Below, in pieces: positions 39,638 to 49,886 of a DNA stretch of 64,000 nt. The notes under the pieces are model-generated. The model was not told the origin of the DNA, did not search any database, and saw only the letters and a list, made by a program, of their open reading frames with translations. The stretch is taken from contig OX337234.1 in assembly GCA_946965045.2 (NCBI GenBank), positions 1,302,001 through 1,366,000 on the forward strand. Reading direction: 5' to 3'. The position numbers and the translations under genes were made by a program. The DNA is from Epithemia pelagica (taxonomy: Eukaryota > Bacillariophyta > Bacillariophyceae > Surirellales > Surirellaceae). The first letter of the stretch is position 1, and every line of letters begins with the position of its first letter.

Positions 39638-41986
39638 ATGTCGAGCGACGAGCAAGGAAACATGCCTGAGCAAAGTGTTTGGGTCCAGGTCATCCAAAAA
39701 ACGGGCGAAGGCAATTACGAGTACCTCGGAGATTCATTTCAGATAGTGCCGCGTCCGGCGAACGTGAGTCACTTGCGCGAGAAAGTAAAGGAAAAGGCGG
39801 CAAACAACCTTGCGCATGTTGCCGCTAATGAACTCCTTGTCTACCGTCTCAACAACGAAGTCAGACTGCCGGACGGCAATCATGCAATCTTGTTCTTGAA
39901 TGAAAACTACACGAAGCTTGGTCCAAGGACCCGAATGGGATCATTGCAACCACGAGAGGACGACACTTTAATTGTTGTTGCTCCGAAACCACAACAGCAG
40001 CAGCAGGTAAGTTCTGTTCATGCTTGATGAACTGAACTGAACTGAATTTGATTTAATTATGTGGTCGATTCTGTTTATGCATGTTTGCTCAAACTGTTTT
40101 TTGTTTGCCTTTTCCTCATTTTGAAAATCATCCAATCTTGGAACCTGTGTGCGCTATCGTTCTGTTTTTTGTCGATTTTCTCGTTGAAATCCACACTGTG
40201 ACCAGCAAGAGCGCCAAGCGAAGCGTCCGAAAGATCTCTCAAAGCTTGATCCTCCCCATGTGGTAAAGGAGCTTCAAGATCTTGCAGCAGACTATCTTGG
40301 GACTAATCCAGAAAACCCGAAATCGCACCGTTGGCCTTACTATGATACACTCGCCACATGGAATTGGGAAGAGACACAAACTGAGCTTTGCAAGAAACGC
40401 GAAGAAATCCACGAAAGACTCAAGTCCTACAGAAGACAAGGCCGAGAAAACGTTGTATTAGGGATGTGCCTGGGATCTGGCTTTGGGAAGACACATTTGT
40501 TAACCGAGGCGCCAAACCTGCTACAAGCCCAAGGCTTGTACGTGTCCTTCGGTATGAATCAAGATCTAAAAGAAGACATTGCATCACCCGAACAAGCGTT
40601 GCTTGTCCGTTTGATGCTTTCGGCTCTCGGGTGCAGTCAGCTCGATTGTGGAGAGTTCATTCGGTCCAAAAATTTCCAGTATTTCCAGTACTTACCTCCG
40701 GAATTGCTACGTAACTGTTTTTTGAACCTTACCACGGAGACATTGAAGTGGGGAGAGGTTGTTATTGGTATTGACGAAGCGGCTTCGCTTGATGAAGTGG
40801 CTTCGCTTGGTGAATACCCAATTAAGGTTATTATTTCAGAGCTGTCAGAGCTTTCCTATGTCTACACGACAGCAGATCCCAAATCGAGATGCACTTGTAT
40901 TATGTCATCCTTGCATGACAAAGCTTTTGCGACATGGAGTGGACGAAGTGTTGAAGAATGGGTTCCAAGGAAGCCAGACGATACGGCGTTTGAACATTTT
41001 GCCAAGGGGATATCATCAATGGAGCGAGAGAAGGCTTTGGCATTGGCAAATTCTGTGTGTGGCAGTCATTTGCGATCGATTGCTATTGCGTTCAATGAAA
41101 TTAAGAGAGGGTCGGAACCTACTGTGAAGTCATTGCTTTCTGATATTTATGAAAAATTGGGCAACAAGATCACACGCACGCAATTTGCTGCGGCCCGCAA
41201 GTACGTCCTAGACTGTATCTGCCTTTTTTCTCACCTTACCCTGATGCCGTTGAACAGTACGTTGGGCAAGATATGGCTCTCCCACCTGTGATAATGATGA
41301 AGGCTTTTGAGAGCGAACCTGGAGAAGTGCAGCTTCACGGACTTCTGAATTCCTTTTCTTTGTTCGACGGAGGTGAAGGAAAGCAGCTTGAGACCATTGG
41401 GAAATTTTATGATTTATTCCGAGCCGCAACGCGGCTGCCTGCCGTCCCTGCGCAAGCAGACATACATGGTTGTCCCTCCAAGTCAGCAGAATGGTACGAA
41501 AATCTAAGCTTTCCTGAATCCATAGAGGAGAGCAATGAAGATTTGTTGAAAATACAAAAAGTTGGCGGGAACATAGAAGTGGTTCCAACGGGGATAACGC
41601 CAGAGTTGGGAAAGTATTATCATCCCGGTTCGGCAAATCACCCTTGGCTCGACCGTCTAGTTGTCGCGCAACACAAAGATTCGGGAGAAAAATGCATGAT
41701 TATCTACCAAGACAAAGTTAATCAGAACGATTTTGCACCAGCATGCAAAAACCTTGCAAATGCAGCCAGGCTGCTTTCATCGACAACTGAGCTGAAGGAG
41801 GTCCTGCTGGTTGTCAATGTTATTGGGGCGTCGAATTTGACTTACGCTCAGGCGGCACTAAAATGGCCATACATTCTTGTTCGTGAATCGGAAATCAGTC
41901 AATTTTATTCTCGCAACTTTGCCAGCATGGTTCTGTTGGCTAGAAAACGGCACTTTTTGTCTCTTGGTGGAACGACAACCCAATGA
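39638..41986 (+). CDS. Crinkler-type protein: ubiquitin-like header, NTPase, nuclease-like tail
   Basis: Exon 1 is 39638-40006 (donor GTAAGT), exon 2 starts at 40206 after ACCAG and ends near 41204, exon 3 is 41258-41986; about 698 aa. The last donor is uncertain because TACGT occurs at both junctions (intron of about 53 bp). Exon 1 has the Crinkler header pattern: a ubiquitin-like fold with VSHLREKVKEKAANNL and VAANELLVYRL, ending DDTLIVVAPKP. Exon 2 is a P-loop NTPase with GSGFGKT (213-219) and VVIGIDEAA (Asp313-Glu314). Exon 3 carries DRLVVAQHK and MIIYQDKVN, which may be a restriction-like nuclease core. In oomycetes and chytrids such proteins are secreted effectors; in free-living protists their role is unknown. 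No signal peptide is seen here. Confidence 0.75.
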
Positions 41987-41987
41987 C

Positions 41988-42190
41988 ACCGATGTGGAAT
42001 GCGTCCAGAACAATCGAGGTATTGACAATCCTTTCAGAGCACCAAAGACATCGCCTCAAAATTCTCACCTTTTGTCATTTAAGAACGGGTGAGTCATGGA
42101 AGACTGACTCCCAACCCACGCGTTGTGATGTTCAGCGACATGACTAGGATTGTCAATACCTCGAATTCTCTGGACGCATTCCACATCGGT
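41988..42190. repeat. 203-bp inverted-repeat element (MITE-like)
   Basis: 41988-42032 (ACCGATGTGGAATGCGTCCA...) is the reverse complement of 42146-42190, with roughly 41 of 45 positions paired. The left arm begins one base after the stop codon of the Crinkler-type gene. No target duplication was identified. It may be a MITE, or a stem-forming 3' UTR. Confidence 0.75.
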
Positions 42191-43157
42191 CGTTTCTAGG
42201 ACTCTGACGAGGTATCTCAGGTCGACAATCATCTTAAACTCAACTAAGCCTCGAATCACATAGAAACTTCCCGAAGCCTGAAGTCCTCTCCCCTAGAAAC
42301 ACCCCTTCTTGGAACTCTAAAGAGGACAGCCTTGCGACTTCCAGGCTGTGGCTTACAAGTTGCCAATCCCATCCCGACAATCGATGCTAGACATTTTTTT
42401 CAATTTGCTGGGACACAGGCTCCTTTGGTAGGTATTCTGTACGATCACATCCAGTTGTGTCACAATCGGGCAACCGACGCAGCATAGCAAGTTGCTAGAG
42501 GACGTTCGAGCATTAAAAAAGCTTGTCGTCGAGAAAACAGTAAACGAATCGAGAGCTGTAAGCTATGCAGAGTACTACGACGAAAAAATGCGAGAGGGTA
42601 GGATCGAAACCTGGTGTCCGACACCTAAAAACGCCACCGACTGCACCCAATCAATTGCCAGTGTACCTTATTCAAGCTCCAAGTGGATCTGAAAATTAGA
42701 CCGTCAAGCCATTTTGGAAGGATGTTTGAAGCCGACACCAGCTCCTCCCGGCATGGAATAACGGTTACGAGATCGCACATTTGGGCACGAAAATCCAATT
42801 TTTCCTCAACATCTAGAAAAGCCGTTAACAGAGGACTTTGTTGCCGCGGGAGATTGTAAGGGAAGTGCTTGGGGTGGGAAGTACTTGGGGTGGGACATCT
42901 CGTGCAGAATTGGGAGTCCTACGTACACCGAATGCTTGATGCTCAACCGTGGCTACAGCTGATGCAAGAACACGGGGTATCATCCGCCCCCCGCTGTGAG
43001 CGGATATCCTATTTCCTTCGACCAAACTCTCCGACCGGGAGGGACATGTCGTGCATTTGGAGCAACCTACCGTGGGGCATCTGCGTGATCAAGGATGCGC
43101 CATTGTGACTCTTTGGTCTAATAAACAACCAACACATACTTATGTCTACCCGTTCTA
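42191..43157. other. Region without a supported gene
   Basis: Short ORFs only (for example 42492-42692) with no recognised similarity. A small direct duplication AGTGCTTGGGGTGGGAAGTACTTGGGGTGGGA occurs in two units at about 42859-42896. It should include the 3' UTRs of the Crinkler-type gene and Ku80. Confidence 0.4.
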
Positions 43158-45326
43158 CTAGGACGATTCTTTCAAAAAGTCACGGTAGGTCAAAACCTTT
43201 CGGTTTCCATACCTTTTTGCTTTCTCGGATGCCTTATCCAGGCGAGGTTGAATGGGAAAGGTCGATCGAAATGTTTGCATCCGTGTCCTAGCCTGTTCCA
43301 AGAGATTGGGTGGTGTTTGTAGTTCGTTCCATCCGGCATCCGCGTCTCTTTGACACACAGGTTCAGCCTGAGGATCCAATGCGCGGGCCAGGAGCGTTTG
43401 ATTCCACGCCTTGATGAATGGATTTTGCGGCAACACGGGACAACGGCTGTCGTTGGACAAGGACAGACCACGAATCAAATCTTTGGCAATCTGTAGCTGT
43501 TGATCGCTGGAATCATCGCGGTCGGATTCCTTGGGCGGTGATGGTGGTGCTGGATCGAACGCATGAGTCGGGAGTTCCTTGATGTCACCGGCATAGGGAA
43601 GTTGTAAAAAGACAAGAGGATGAGAATTGGGACTGGGATCCACTTCCGTATTGTTGGTGGGAAACAAGCCTCCCAACACGGGTTCACCGTCCCGTTTCTT
43701 GTTAAACAAGACAATGGCAACCTTGTTGGATCGAGTGAGTGCACGAGCCAAGGAGGACAATGCTACAGTATTGCGGCTGAATCGTCCATCGACAGAAAAG
43801 ATACGATAGGGTGGTCCTTGTCGATACACGCGAGGAACTTGGGATTCCAGCATATATCCCAGTACTTGAATGGTTGGTTTGGCAAATCGTGGAATGGAAG
43901 AATCGGCCGCTTTCAAACCTTGTATATCAAAATCATTCATGGGAATCAGATCTGCTCCATAGCGTAGCGCCTTGGTCGTTTCCGTCAGCGGTATGACTGT
44001 GTGAGGATCTTCTGGGTCCACAAAGGCTGTGATCTTGGTTACTTCCTCCGTCATTTCTTCGCCCAAGGCGTTTTTACGAACTGTTGTTGGAGTACCTTCT
44101 TGACTATCCTTGTTATCGTCACCACGAGGGGGCTTTGCATCGTTTTCGTCGTTTTCGTCGTTCGCATCATCTTGGTCTTCTACGACTTGCACGGCCTCGA
44201 GTTGAAAGCTTTTGACTGCCATGGGACTGGCCCAGAGACTGTAACGGACATCGTGAAGGACCAAGGTGGGAGTCAGACGACACTCCACCTTGTAGGCAAC
44301 TCCGACCGACGGCAATCGTTGCCCCTTTTGTTGCTGCAAAATCTCTTGCATGGTATGGGCGGCCAACACAGTCCCACCTGTTTTTTCCGTCAAGCTCCGA
44401 AGCAATCGTTCTCGATCCTCCGGTGTCTCATACACCAATTCATCTGGATTTTTAGTAGTATCGTCGTTGTCGTCGTCATCGTCCTCTTGCTCTTCATTGC
44501 CAGTGTCATCACCGTCCGTGTCCTGATCGGATTCTGGTGTTGGTGCTTCTTTCTTTTGTTTTTTGGATGCGACTCCTTCCTCATCCTCTGGATCATGATT
44601 GGCGACGTCATCGTTGTCGTTTTGTTTGGAGGGGGACAAGGAGGTTGGTGCTACGGCAGGCAATCGGTATTCTACCGAGGGCGTACGAAAGTCCATACCC
44701 ACGACATAGAGACGGCAATCCATGGATCGTAAGGAATCAATGACTTGGAGCATTTGTGGAACATCCATGACAACATTGTAGCCACGAGCATCGGTCCACA
44801 AAACAATGGATCGTTCAAAGGCCAAATTTTTGGTTCGTTGGTGGAGGGCATCGGCGGCCAACAAAATGCCATCGGTAAAATCACCGCCAATGAAAGGCGA
44901 CGACGAATCGTCCGCTTCTTCTTCTTCTTCTCGCGGTTGCAACTCTTGAATGGCACGAAGTAAAGCGACGGTCGGTCGTCGGACTCCGGCTGGACAGTAT
45001 TCGGTCAAGTGAGGAAAGGGAATGTCGTTTGGTTCCTCCGTCTCATTGTCGTCGTCGTCCTCGTCCTCTTGCATTTTGTCCCTGCCATTGTTGTTGTTCT
45101 TGTCGTCGTCACTGTTGTCGGGTTGGTAGAGGTGATGGCAGGTATCCTGGGTTTGCAAGACAATGACGGAACATTCATTGGTTTTGGATTGCATCATCAA
45201 GTCTCCCATCATTTGCAAAACACCTTGCTTGGCACACTCAAATCGTGTCGTCGTGGTCGATCCAAAGGCATGACGTCCCATGGACGACGAACCATCCAAC
45301 ACGTATACCACGGCTTGTTTGGGCAT
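43158..45326 (-). CDS. XRCC5: Ku80 DNA end-binding subunit
   Basis: 722 aa from the ATG at 45326; the frame is open further upstream to 45377 but with no ATG. The N-terminal von Willebrand-type domain begins AVVYVLDGSSSMG and includes FIGGDFTDGILLAADAL. A D/E-rich disordered insert (about 245-300) separates it from the Ku core: LRYGADLIPMNDFD, IQVLGYMLESQVPRVYRQGP, TVALSSLARALTRSNKVAIV, VFLQLPYAGDIKEL. That core order matches Ku80 rather than Ku70. The C-terminal helical region ends at KVLTYRDFLKESS; the long DNA-PKcs-recruiting tail of animals is absent. With Ku70 it binds DNA ends in non-homologous end joining and at telomeres. Nuclear location is inferred from the family. Confidence 0.9.
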   Translation of the reverse strand: MPKQAVVYVLDGSSSMGRHAFGSTTTTRFECAKQGVLQMMGDLMMQSKTNECSVIVLQTQDTCHHLYQPDNSDDDKNNNNGRDKMQEDEDDDDNETEEPNDIPFPHLTEYCPAGVRRPTVALLRAIQELQPREEEEEADDSSSPFIGGDFTDGILLAADALHQRTKNLAFERSIVLWTDARGYNVVMDVPQMLQVIDSLRSMDCRLYVVGMDFRTPSVEYRLPAVAPTSLSPSKQNDNDDVANHDPEDEEGVASKKQKKEAPTPESDQDTDGDDTGNEEQEDDDDDNDDTTKNPDELVYETPEDRERLLRSLTEKTGGTVLAAHTMQEILQQQKGQRLPSVGVAYKVECRLTPTLVLHDVRYSLWASPMAVKSFQLEAVQVVEDQDDANDENDENDAKPPRGDDNKDSQEGTPTTVRKNALGEEMTEEVTKITAFVDPEDPHTVIPLTETTKALRYGADLIPMNDFDIQGLKAADSSIPRFAKPTIQVLGYMLESQVPRVYRQGPPYRIFSVDGRFSRNTVALSSLARALTRSNKVAIVLFNKKRDGEPVLGGLFPTNNTEVDPSPNSHPLVFLQLPYAGDIKELPTHAFDPAPPSPPKESDRDDSSDQQLQIAKDLIRGLSLSNDSRCPVLPQNPFIKAWNQTLLARALDPQAEPVCQRDADAGWNELQTPPNLLEQARTRMQTFRSTFPIQPRLDKASEKAKRYGNRKVLTYRDFLKESS

Positions 45327-47078
45327 GATTCTTACTGTTGTTGCTTCTTTGGGTTTCTCGTCTTGTTTCGTTTCCACAGCAACAATGAGACGGTGCGTTG
45401 TGGCGCAAGGATTGCACAGGAAATCTGGAAGTTCGTTCCGACGTCGAAAGGAGGATATGGATTATCGCGTTTGAGTCGCTTATAAGTGAGAGGTCTGTCA
45501 GCCGTGCGAATCTTTCTGCCGCGAAATACAAACCATGAGAAGGGCAATGGAAATAATAGTTCTATTCTGTCCTTGACATTCCTGAAAACCGATCCATACC
45601 CCAAATGACAAGCTTTGTTGTTGTCATGGCAGGATCTATTGCAGCAAAGAATGTTTTGCATTCGGAAATCAGAGCATTCTACTACAAAAAATAGACTACC
45701 TGGAAACCGGAAACTCTCCCCACAATACCATCTTCTCTGTTCAAGAGACCACTCGTTATCCAACGATACTTTGCATTGTCAATGTTTCGTTCGGCGGCTC
45801 TCGAATGCAAAATGTATGAGCACGGCACCAAGATTGTGGTGAAGGATGGAATTGGAAAAATTGGTACTTCCAGTTTGGGGGACTGTTGGGGGAGAACCCT
45901 TCCCGCGTTGGTCGGAGAAGCCGTTGGTGTGGACAACTGGAAGGGCCTTCTCAGGAGCGACTGGCGCGCGAAGTCCGTTTTGTCAGCATTGGGAGTCCAA
46001 TACAATTCCCAACGCATCTCCACCGCCGCTCCCTATCAAAAATCGGATTCCAATAGGGAGCGTTAATCGAGCCGTTTGAAAGGCCTAAGTAGTGCAGTTT
46101 GAGATTGTACCTTACAACCTTTTTTTCGAAGGGCGTCGGGGAATTTTGATTTCGCGCTGTTCGCATTCAAGATGCCTCGATTTTGTATTCAAAAATACAA
46201 AGATACTCCAAGATTCTATTAGATTTTAGATTCGACCGTTGGGCTTTGGCCTGCGCGCTGGAATGCCAACTACTACCACGTGAAAGTAGAGGACATGCGA
46301 ACTTCGTTAATCCGTGTCTTGCAATTGGTAGTGTACTCGTACGAGTACGAGTATGGAAGATGTTGTATTCGGATTTCGGATCCATTCAAACCGTACTCGT
46401 AGAGTGGATTGTTCAAACCCAGACTGAGCTACAATGCTATAGTAGTGTAGAGCGCATGTCGAACTTTCGCGAATTGTTTAAATATTTGTGCGCAAACATG
46501 TGTAAGTCTCTCGATCGCCGGCCGTGCGGCGCAATCTCTCCCTCCGCCCTCACACACTTTGTAGTTCCACCGGATTGCTTCGTGTAAGGGGGACCTCGAG
46601 TCTTTTCTTGAGCACACATTTTCTGGGGAGACGATCCGAACAAAACCAGTTCCAACAACCACCAGGGACAATCCTCATCATCATCATCTCTCTGGAATCC
46701 AACCATTCAACAGAAGCAAGCAAACAGCCGGTCTTGTCCAAGGTCGATGGCCGATTGTGGTGTTTCTTGGTTTGTGTGTGTCTTCCTTCCTTCACTCGGG
46801 CAGAATTTCCAAACCTAAAAATTGGGGACCGCTGTCAATCTTGTTTTGCCAGTTCCATTTTTGTCCATCCCAGCACCTCTTCTTTTGCCTGGAAAGAGAC
46901 GGGCAACGCATCGACGACGTGTCCCGAACCAAGACATTGCAAGCCACCAAGATATCACTACGTGAAACAACGGTTGGTGCAGTTGGACTTTCTTCCCAAG
47001 AAAACCACCCTTGCGCCAAACGATTTCCTAACCTCCTGAATAGTGGGTTCCACCAAGCTTGTACACCCGAACAATACC
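45327..47078. other. Intergenic region between Ku80 and the DUF6824 gene
   Basis: 1.75 kb between divergent genes. Several short ORFs occur on both strands, overlap each other and resemble nothing I know. It includes a GTACTCGTACGAGTACGAG palindrome at about 46330-46349. The promoters of both flanking genes should lie here. Confidence 0.4.
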
Positions 47079-49886
47079 ATGTCGTGCCACACTCCTACCG
47101 CCGTGCCGTGTCCTCCTCCTTCCTGCTCTCGCACTTCTCCTCCGGCGGCTCCCCGTAGTATGACGGCACCCTCCACCGTTCAATCCTCTCGGACGCGGTC
47201 GTCGTCGTCGTCCCATTCCTCGCAGCGACACCAACCACATTCGTGTCTGCGGTCGTGTTCGGCCACGACGCCACACACGTCCGTCGTGGTGGCGGAACAA
47301 CCACAACACGAGATTCTGCCTCGTCCCTTGCCACGGGCCAAGAGCGCGCTTCCCCTTCAGCACGGAAGAGGAAGAGGAGGATTATCCTATCCATCCAAAC
47401 AACCACAACCCCACACTGTGTCGATGCGACGCAGTCAAAGTAGCAGTCAGGCCGCCGCCTTAAGGTGTCCACCGCGGTGTGGTGGAGGCAAATCCTCATC
47501 ATTGGTCCATTCCTTGTGGACCCCCCTTTGGAGTTGTGTCAAGCCGGGTCGGGCCGGTCCTCCGGTCTTGGAACAACCAGACGCTTCCTTGGGTGCCGCC
47601 TCGACCTTGACCTCCCTGCCCACAACACTCGAACCGGACGCCGTGGTGAGTTCGACTCCTCCTCCTCCGCACCGTGTCGAACGAGACGAGGAGGTGGAGG
47701 TGGAGGAGGAGGAAGAAGAAGAAGAGGACGACTTGGCCCTGGTGTGTAGCACGTCGGGTGGTCGGGGAGGGTCTCCCTACGTCACGCCATGCAGTACGAC
47801 AACTAGTACGAATCATGCATCCTCGACGGGACACCACCCCGTGATTCTGCACGATCTTCGTCCGCCCGGACGACACGCACCCTTTCAATTTGCCACCAGC
47901 CATGCGCCTCCGCACTATTATGGAATGCCACCGCAGTACGCCTCGGTGGTTCCCCAACCCTTTGTCTTGACCAATTTGTCCTCCTCCTTTGATGGGTCCG
48001 ACACCTCGGGGTCTTCCTCGTCTTCCTCCTCGTCCGCGGCGGCCAATCGGTATCCACCCCTTCCCATTTGGCAACCCAATTCCAATGATGTTCTCTGCGG
48101 CCGTGGCGGAGGCAGTGGCAATCCTCATTTGGGCAATGCCCGCTTTCGACAATTGATTGCCTCGCAACAAGACTATTATCATTCGCTCACGACCAAGAAA
48201 CAAAAACTCGCCTTGGCCCGCCTCATGGTGGACTTGATTCGGGGTGTGGGGGGACGCTTCTTGGCGCGGGGCGATCATCCCTCGGCCATTGCCGCGGGCA
48301 TGACCTCGGCGTCTCCCTATTCCGGTGGCACCACGGGATGGTACGACATTGGCATGGCACGAAGCATCGAAAAAACCTCTCAAGCCTTTCGTGAAACGGC
48401 GGCCACCAAGCCGGCCAAGGCGCCCAATGGAGATGGCAAGGTTAACAGTAAACTGCCCAAGACAACTCCTGCGTCAACCACGAGGGCCACCGCCACCACC
48501 ACTACCAACGCACCTTCCCTCATGGATGCCATGGCTCTCACGGAAAGCAGCGGGAGTAGCTCCACGGAAGAACCGTCTCTCTCGACCAACAGTTCCACCC
48601 TGTCGGAACAAGACGACGGGGAGGAGATTCCCGGCCTGGACGTTTCGGCCTCCACCGTAACGGCAAGCACCAGTGCCAGCCACAGTTGTGCCATGTCCAC
48701 CTTCTCCACCACCTGTTCGGAAGTGACGACCAAAATGCACAATCGAAACACTGGCTCCACCGTCGCCTTTCACAATAACTATACCAACAAACCCTATGCC
48801 AAAATGCTTTCTCAGTTGCGCAAACTCCCCTCCGACTTGCTCCAGTTGTATGGACCGGCCGTGAAACAATTAATGGACGACCCTCCTGGTCCTTCACCCA
48901 GGCAACAACAACCGCAACATGCCATGGCACAGCCCTTTGTTCGGCCAGCACCGCCCATGCCCACGCACGACTTTTACTACCGAGGAGGAGGCGACCCGCA
49001 CCGATCGAGGACCATGACGACGGCCCCTCATCCCATGCAACGAAACAATTCCACGCCGACACCTGTTCCGCCAGCCTTGGCGTCTCCGGCTCCCCTGGTG
49101 CGACCGGCGTCGTCCTTGATTCCCAATCACCCGTCCTTGGTTCCGCCGACCTCGCAGAAACCACAAAACCAACCATTGGGCATGGCCTACCCCATGCCAA
49201 CCAAGAATACTCAACGAACATCGCCTCATCCACTCCAACAAGAAAAGTCACCATGGGGTTTCATGAACAAGTCAAGCTCCAGCAGCAAGACAAGCAGGCC
49301 CAGTGCAACATCCCCCAAATCTTCCATACATGATTCAACACCATCCATCAGTCCGACGAGGCAACAAGTTTGGAAGCGACCTCGAACGCACGGTGATGCA
49401 ACAGCAGATGGTTCAGCCACCAAGGGTGAACCCGTGGCAAATTTGATTCCGGCGGCACTGTCACAAACGGACGAAAGTAGCAACAGTAGTGACTCTGCCT
49501 ACACGGACGATCCCTACGACTACACCTACAAGTACAGCAATGACTTTCCGGCAGCTCCCACCTTTTCGTCCTTAACATCGGCATCCTTTGGTCCCAACAG
49601 CAATAACAACAACAACAGTCATTTGGAATCCAAACTTTCTCTTCCCGATCGAGTCATTCGAGCCCCCAGTAGCGGTTCTTCCCATTCGAGCAACAGCAGT
49701 ACGAGTACTCCCACCTTGCTGCCGCCCAATCGCGTCGTGGGACGACAACCGCACTGCCGATCACCCAGCAAGAGCCCGCATAGAACGGGCAGTTCGGTGG
49801 AGTATCGCGAAGAGGACAGTGGGGCAGGAGAGATGGCTGCCCTATCCACGACCGAATTCTTGCAACTCGATAAAGTCGTGGAATGA
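47079..49886 (+). CDS. DUF6824-domain protein
   Basis: 935 aa from the ATG at 47079 (the frame begins upstream with a GTG only). The single recognisable domain spans about residues 335-430: NDVLCGRGGGSGNPHLGNARF, YYHSLTTKKQKLALARLMVD, GGRFLARGD, then GWYDIGMARSIEKTSQAFRE. This is the DUF6824 layout, a family strongly expanded in diatoms with an unproven role, often suggested to be regulatory. The rest is low complexity: S/P/T-rich N-terminus with a Glu run (about 215-227), Ser runs, and a Q/P/S-rich C-terminus ending EFLQLDKVVE. GC content is visibly higher than in the neighbours. No introns. Confidence 0.85.
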   Translation: MSCHTPTAVPCPPPSCSRTSPPAAPRSMTAPSTVQSSRTRSSSSSHSSQRHQPHSCLRSCSATTPHTSVVVAEQPQHEILPRPLPRAKSALPLQHGRGRGGLSYPSKQPQPHTVSMRRSQSSSQAAALRCPPRCGGGKSSSLVHSLWTPLWSCVKPGRAGPPVLEQPDASLGAASTLTSLPTTLEPDAVVSSTPPPPHRVERDEEVEVEEEEEEEEDDLALVCSTSGGRGGSPYVTPCSTTTSTNHASSTGHHPVILHDLRPPGRHAPFQFATSHAPPHYYGMPPQYASVVPQPFVLTNLSSSFDGSDTSGSSSSSSSSAAANRYPPLPIWQPNSNDVLCGRGGGSGNPHLGNARFRQLIASQQDYYHSLTTKKQKLALARLMVDLIRGVGGRFLARGDHPSAIAAGMTSASPYSGGTTGWYDIGMARSIEKTSQAFRETAATKPAKAPNGDGKVNSKLPKTTPASTTRATATTTTNAPSLMDAMALTESSGSSSTEEPSLSTNSSTLSEQDDGEEIPGLDVSASTVTASTSASHSCAMSTFSTTCSEVTTKMHNRNTGSTVAFHNNYTNKPYAKMLSQLRKLPSDLLQLYGPAVKQLMDDPPGPSPRQQQPQHAMAQPFVRPAPPMPTHDFYYRGGGDPHRSRTMTTAPHPMQRNNSTPTPVPPALASPAPLVRPASSLIPNHPSLVPPTSQKPQNQPLGMAYPMPTKNTQRTSPHPLQQEKSPWGFMNKSSSSSKTSRPSATSPKSSIHDSTPSISPTRQQVWKRPRTHGDATADGSATKGEPVANLIPAALSQTDESSNSSDSAYTDDPYDYTYKYSNDFPAAPTFSSLTSASFGPNSNNNNNSHLESKLSLPDRVIRAPSSGSSHSSNSSTSTPTLLPPNRVVGRQPHCRSPSKSPHRTGSSVEYREEDSGAGEMAALSTTEFLQLDKVVE

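Noticed and set aside
40007-40205. A separate NTPase gene starting at 40260
   Set aside because: The frame runs back without ATG to a clean acceptor at 40206 and joins the header exon in phase, so it is one gene.
45327-45377. Upstream extension of Ku80 by 17 codons
   Set aside because: No ATG in this stretch; the frame starts there only with GTG.
47499-49254. Long minus-strand ORFs
   Set aside because: They are antisense shadows of the GC-rich DUF6824 gene.
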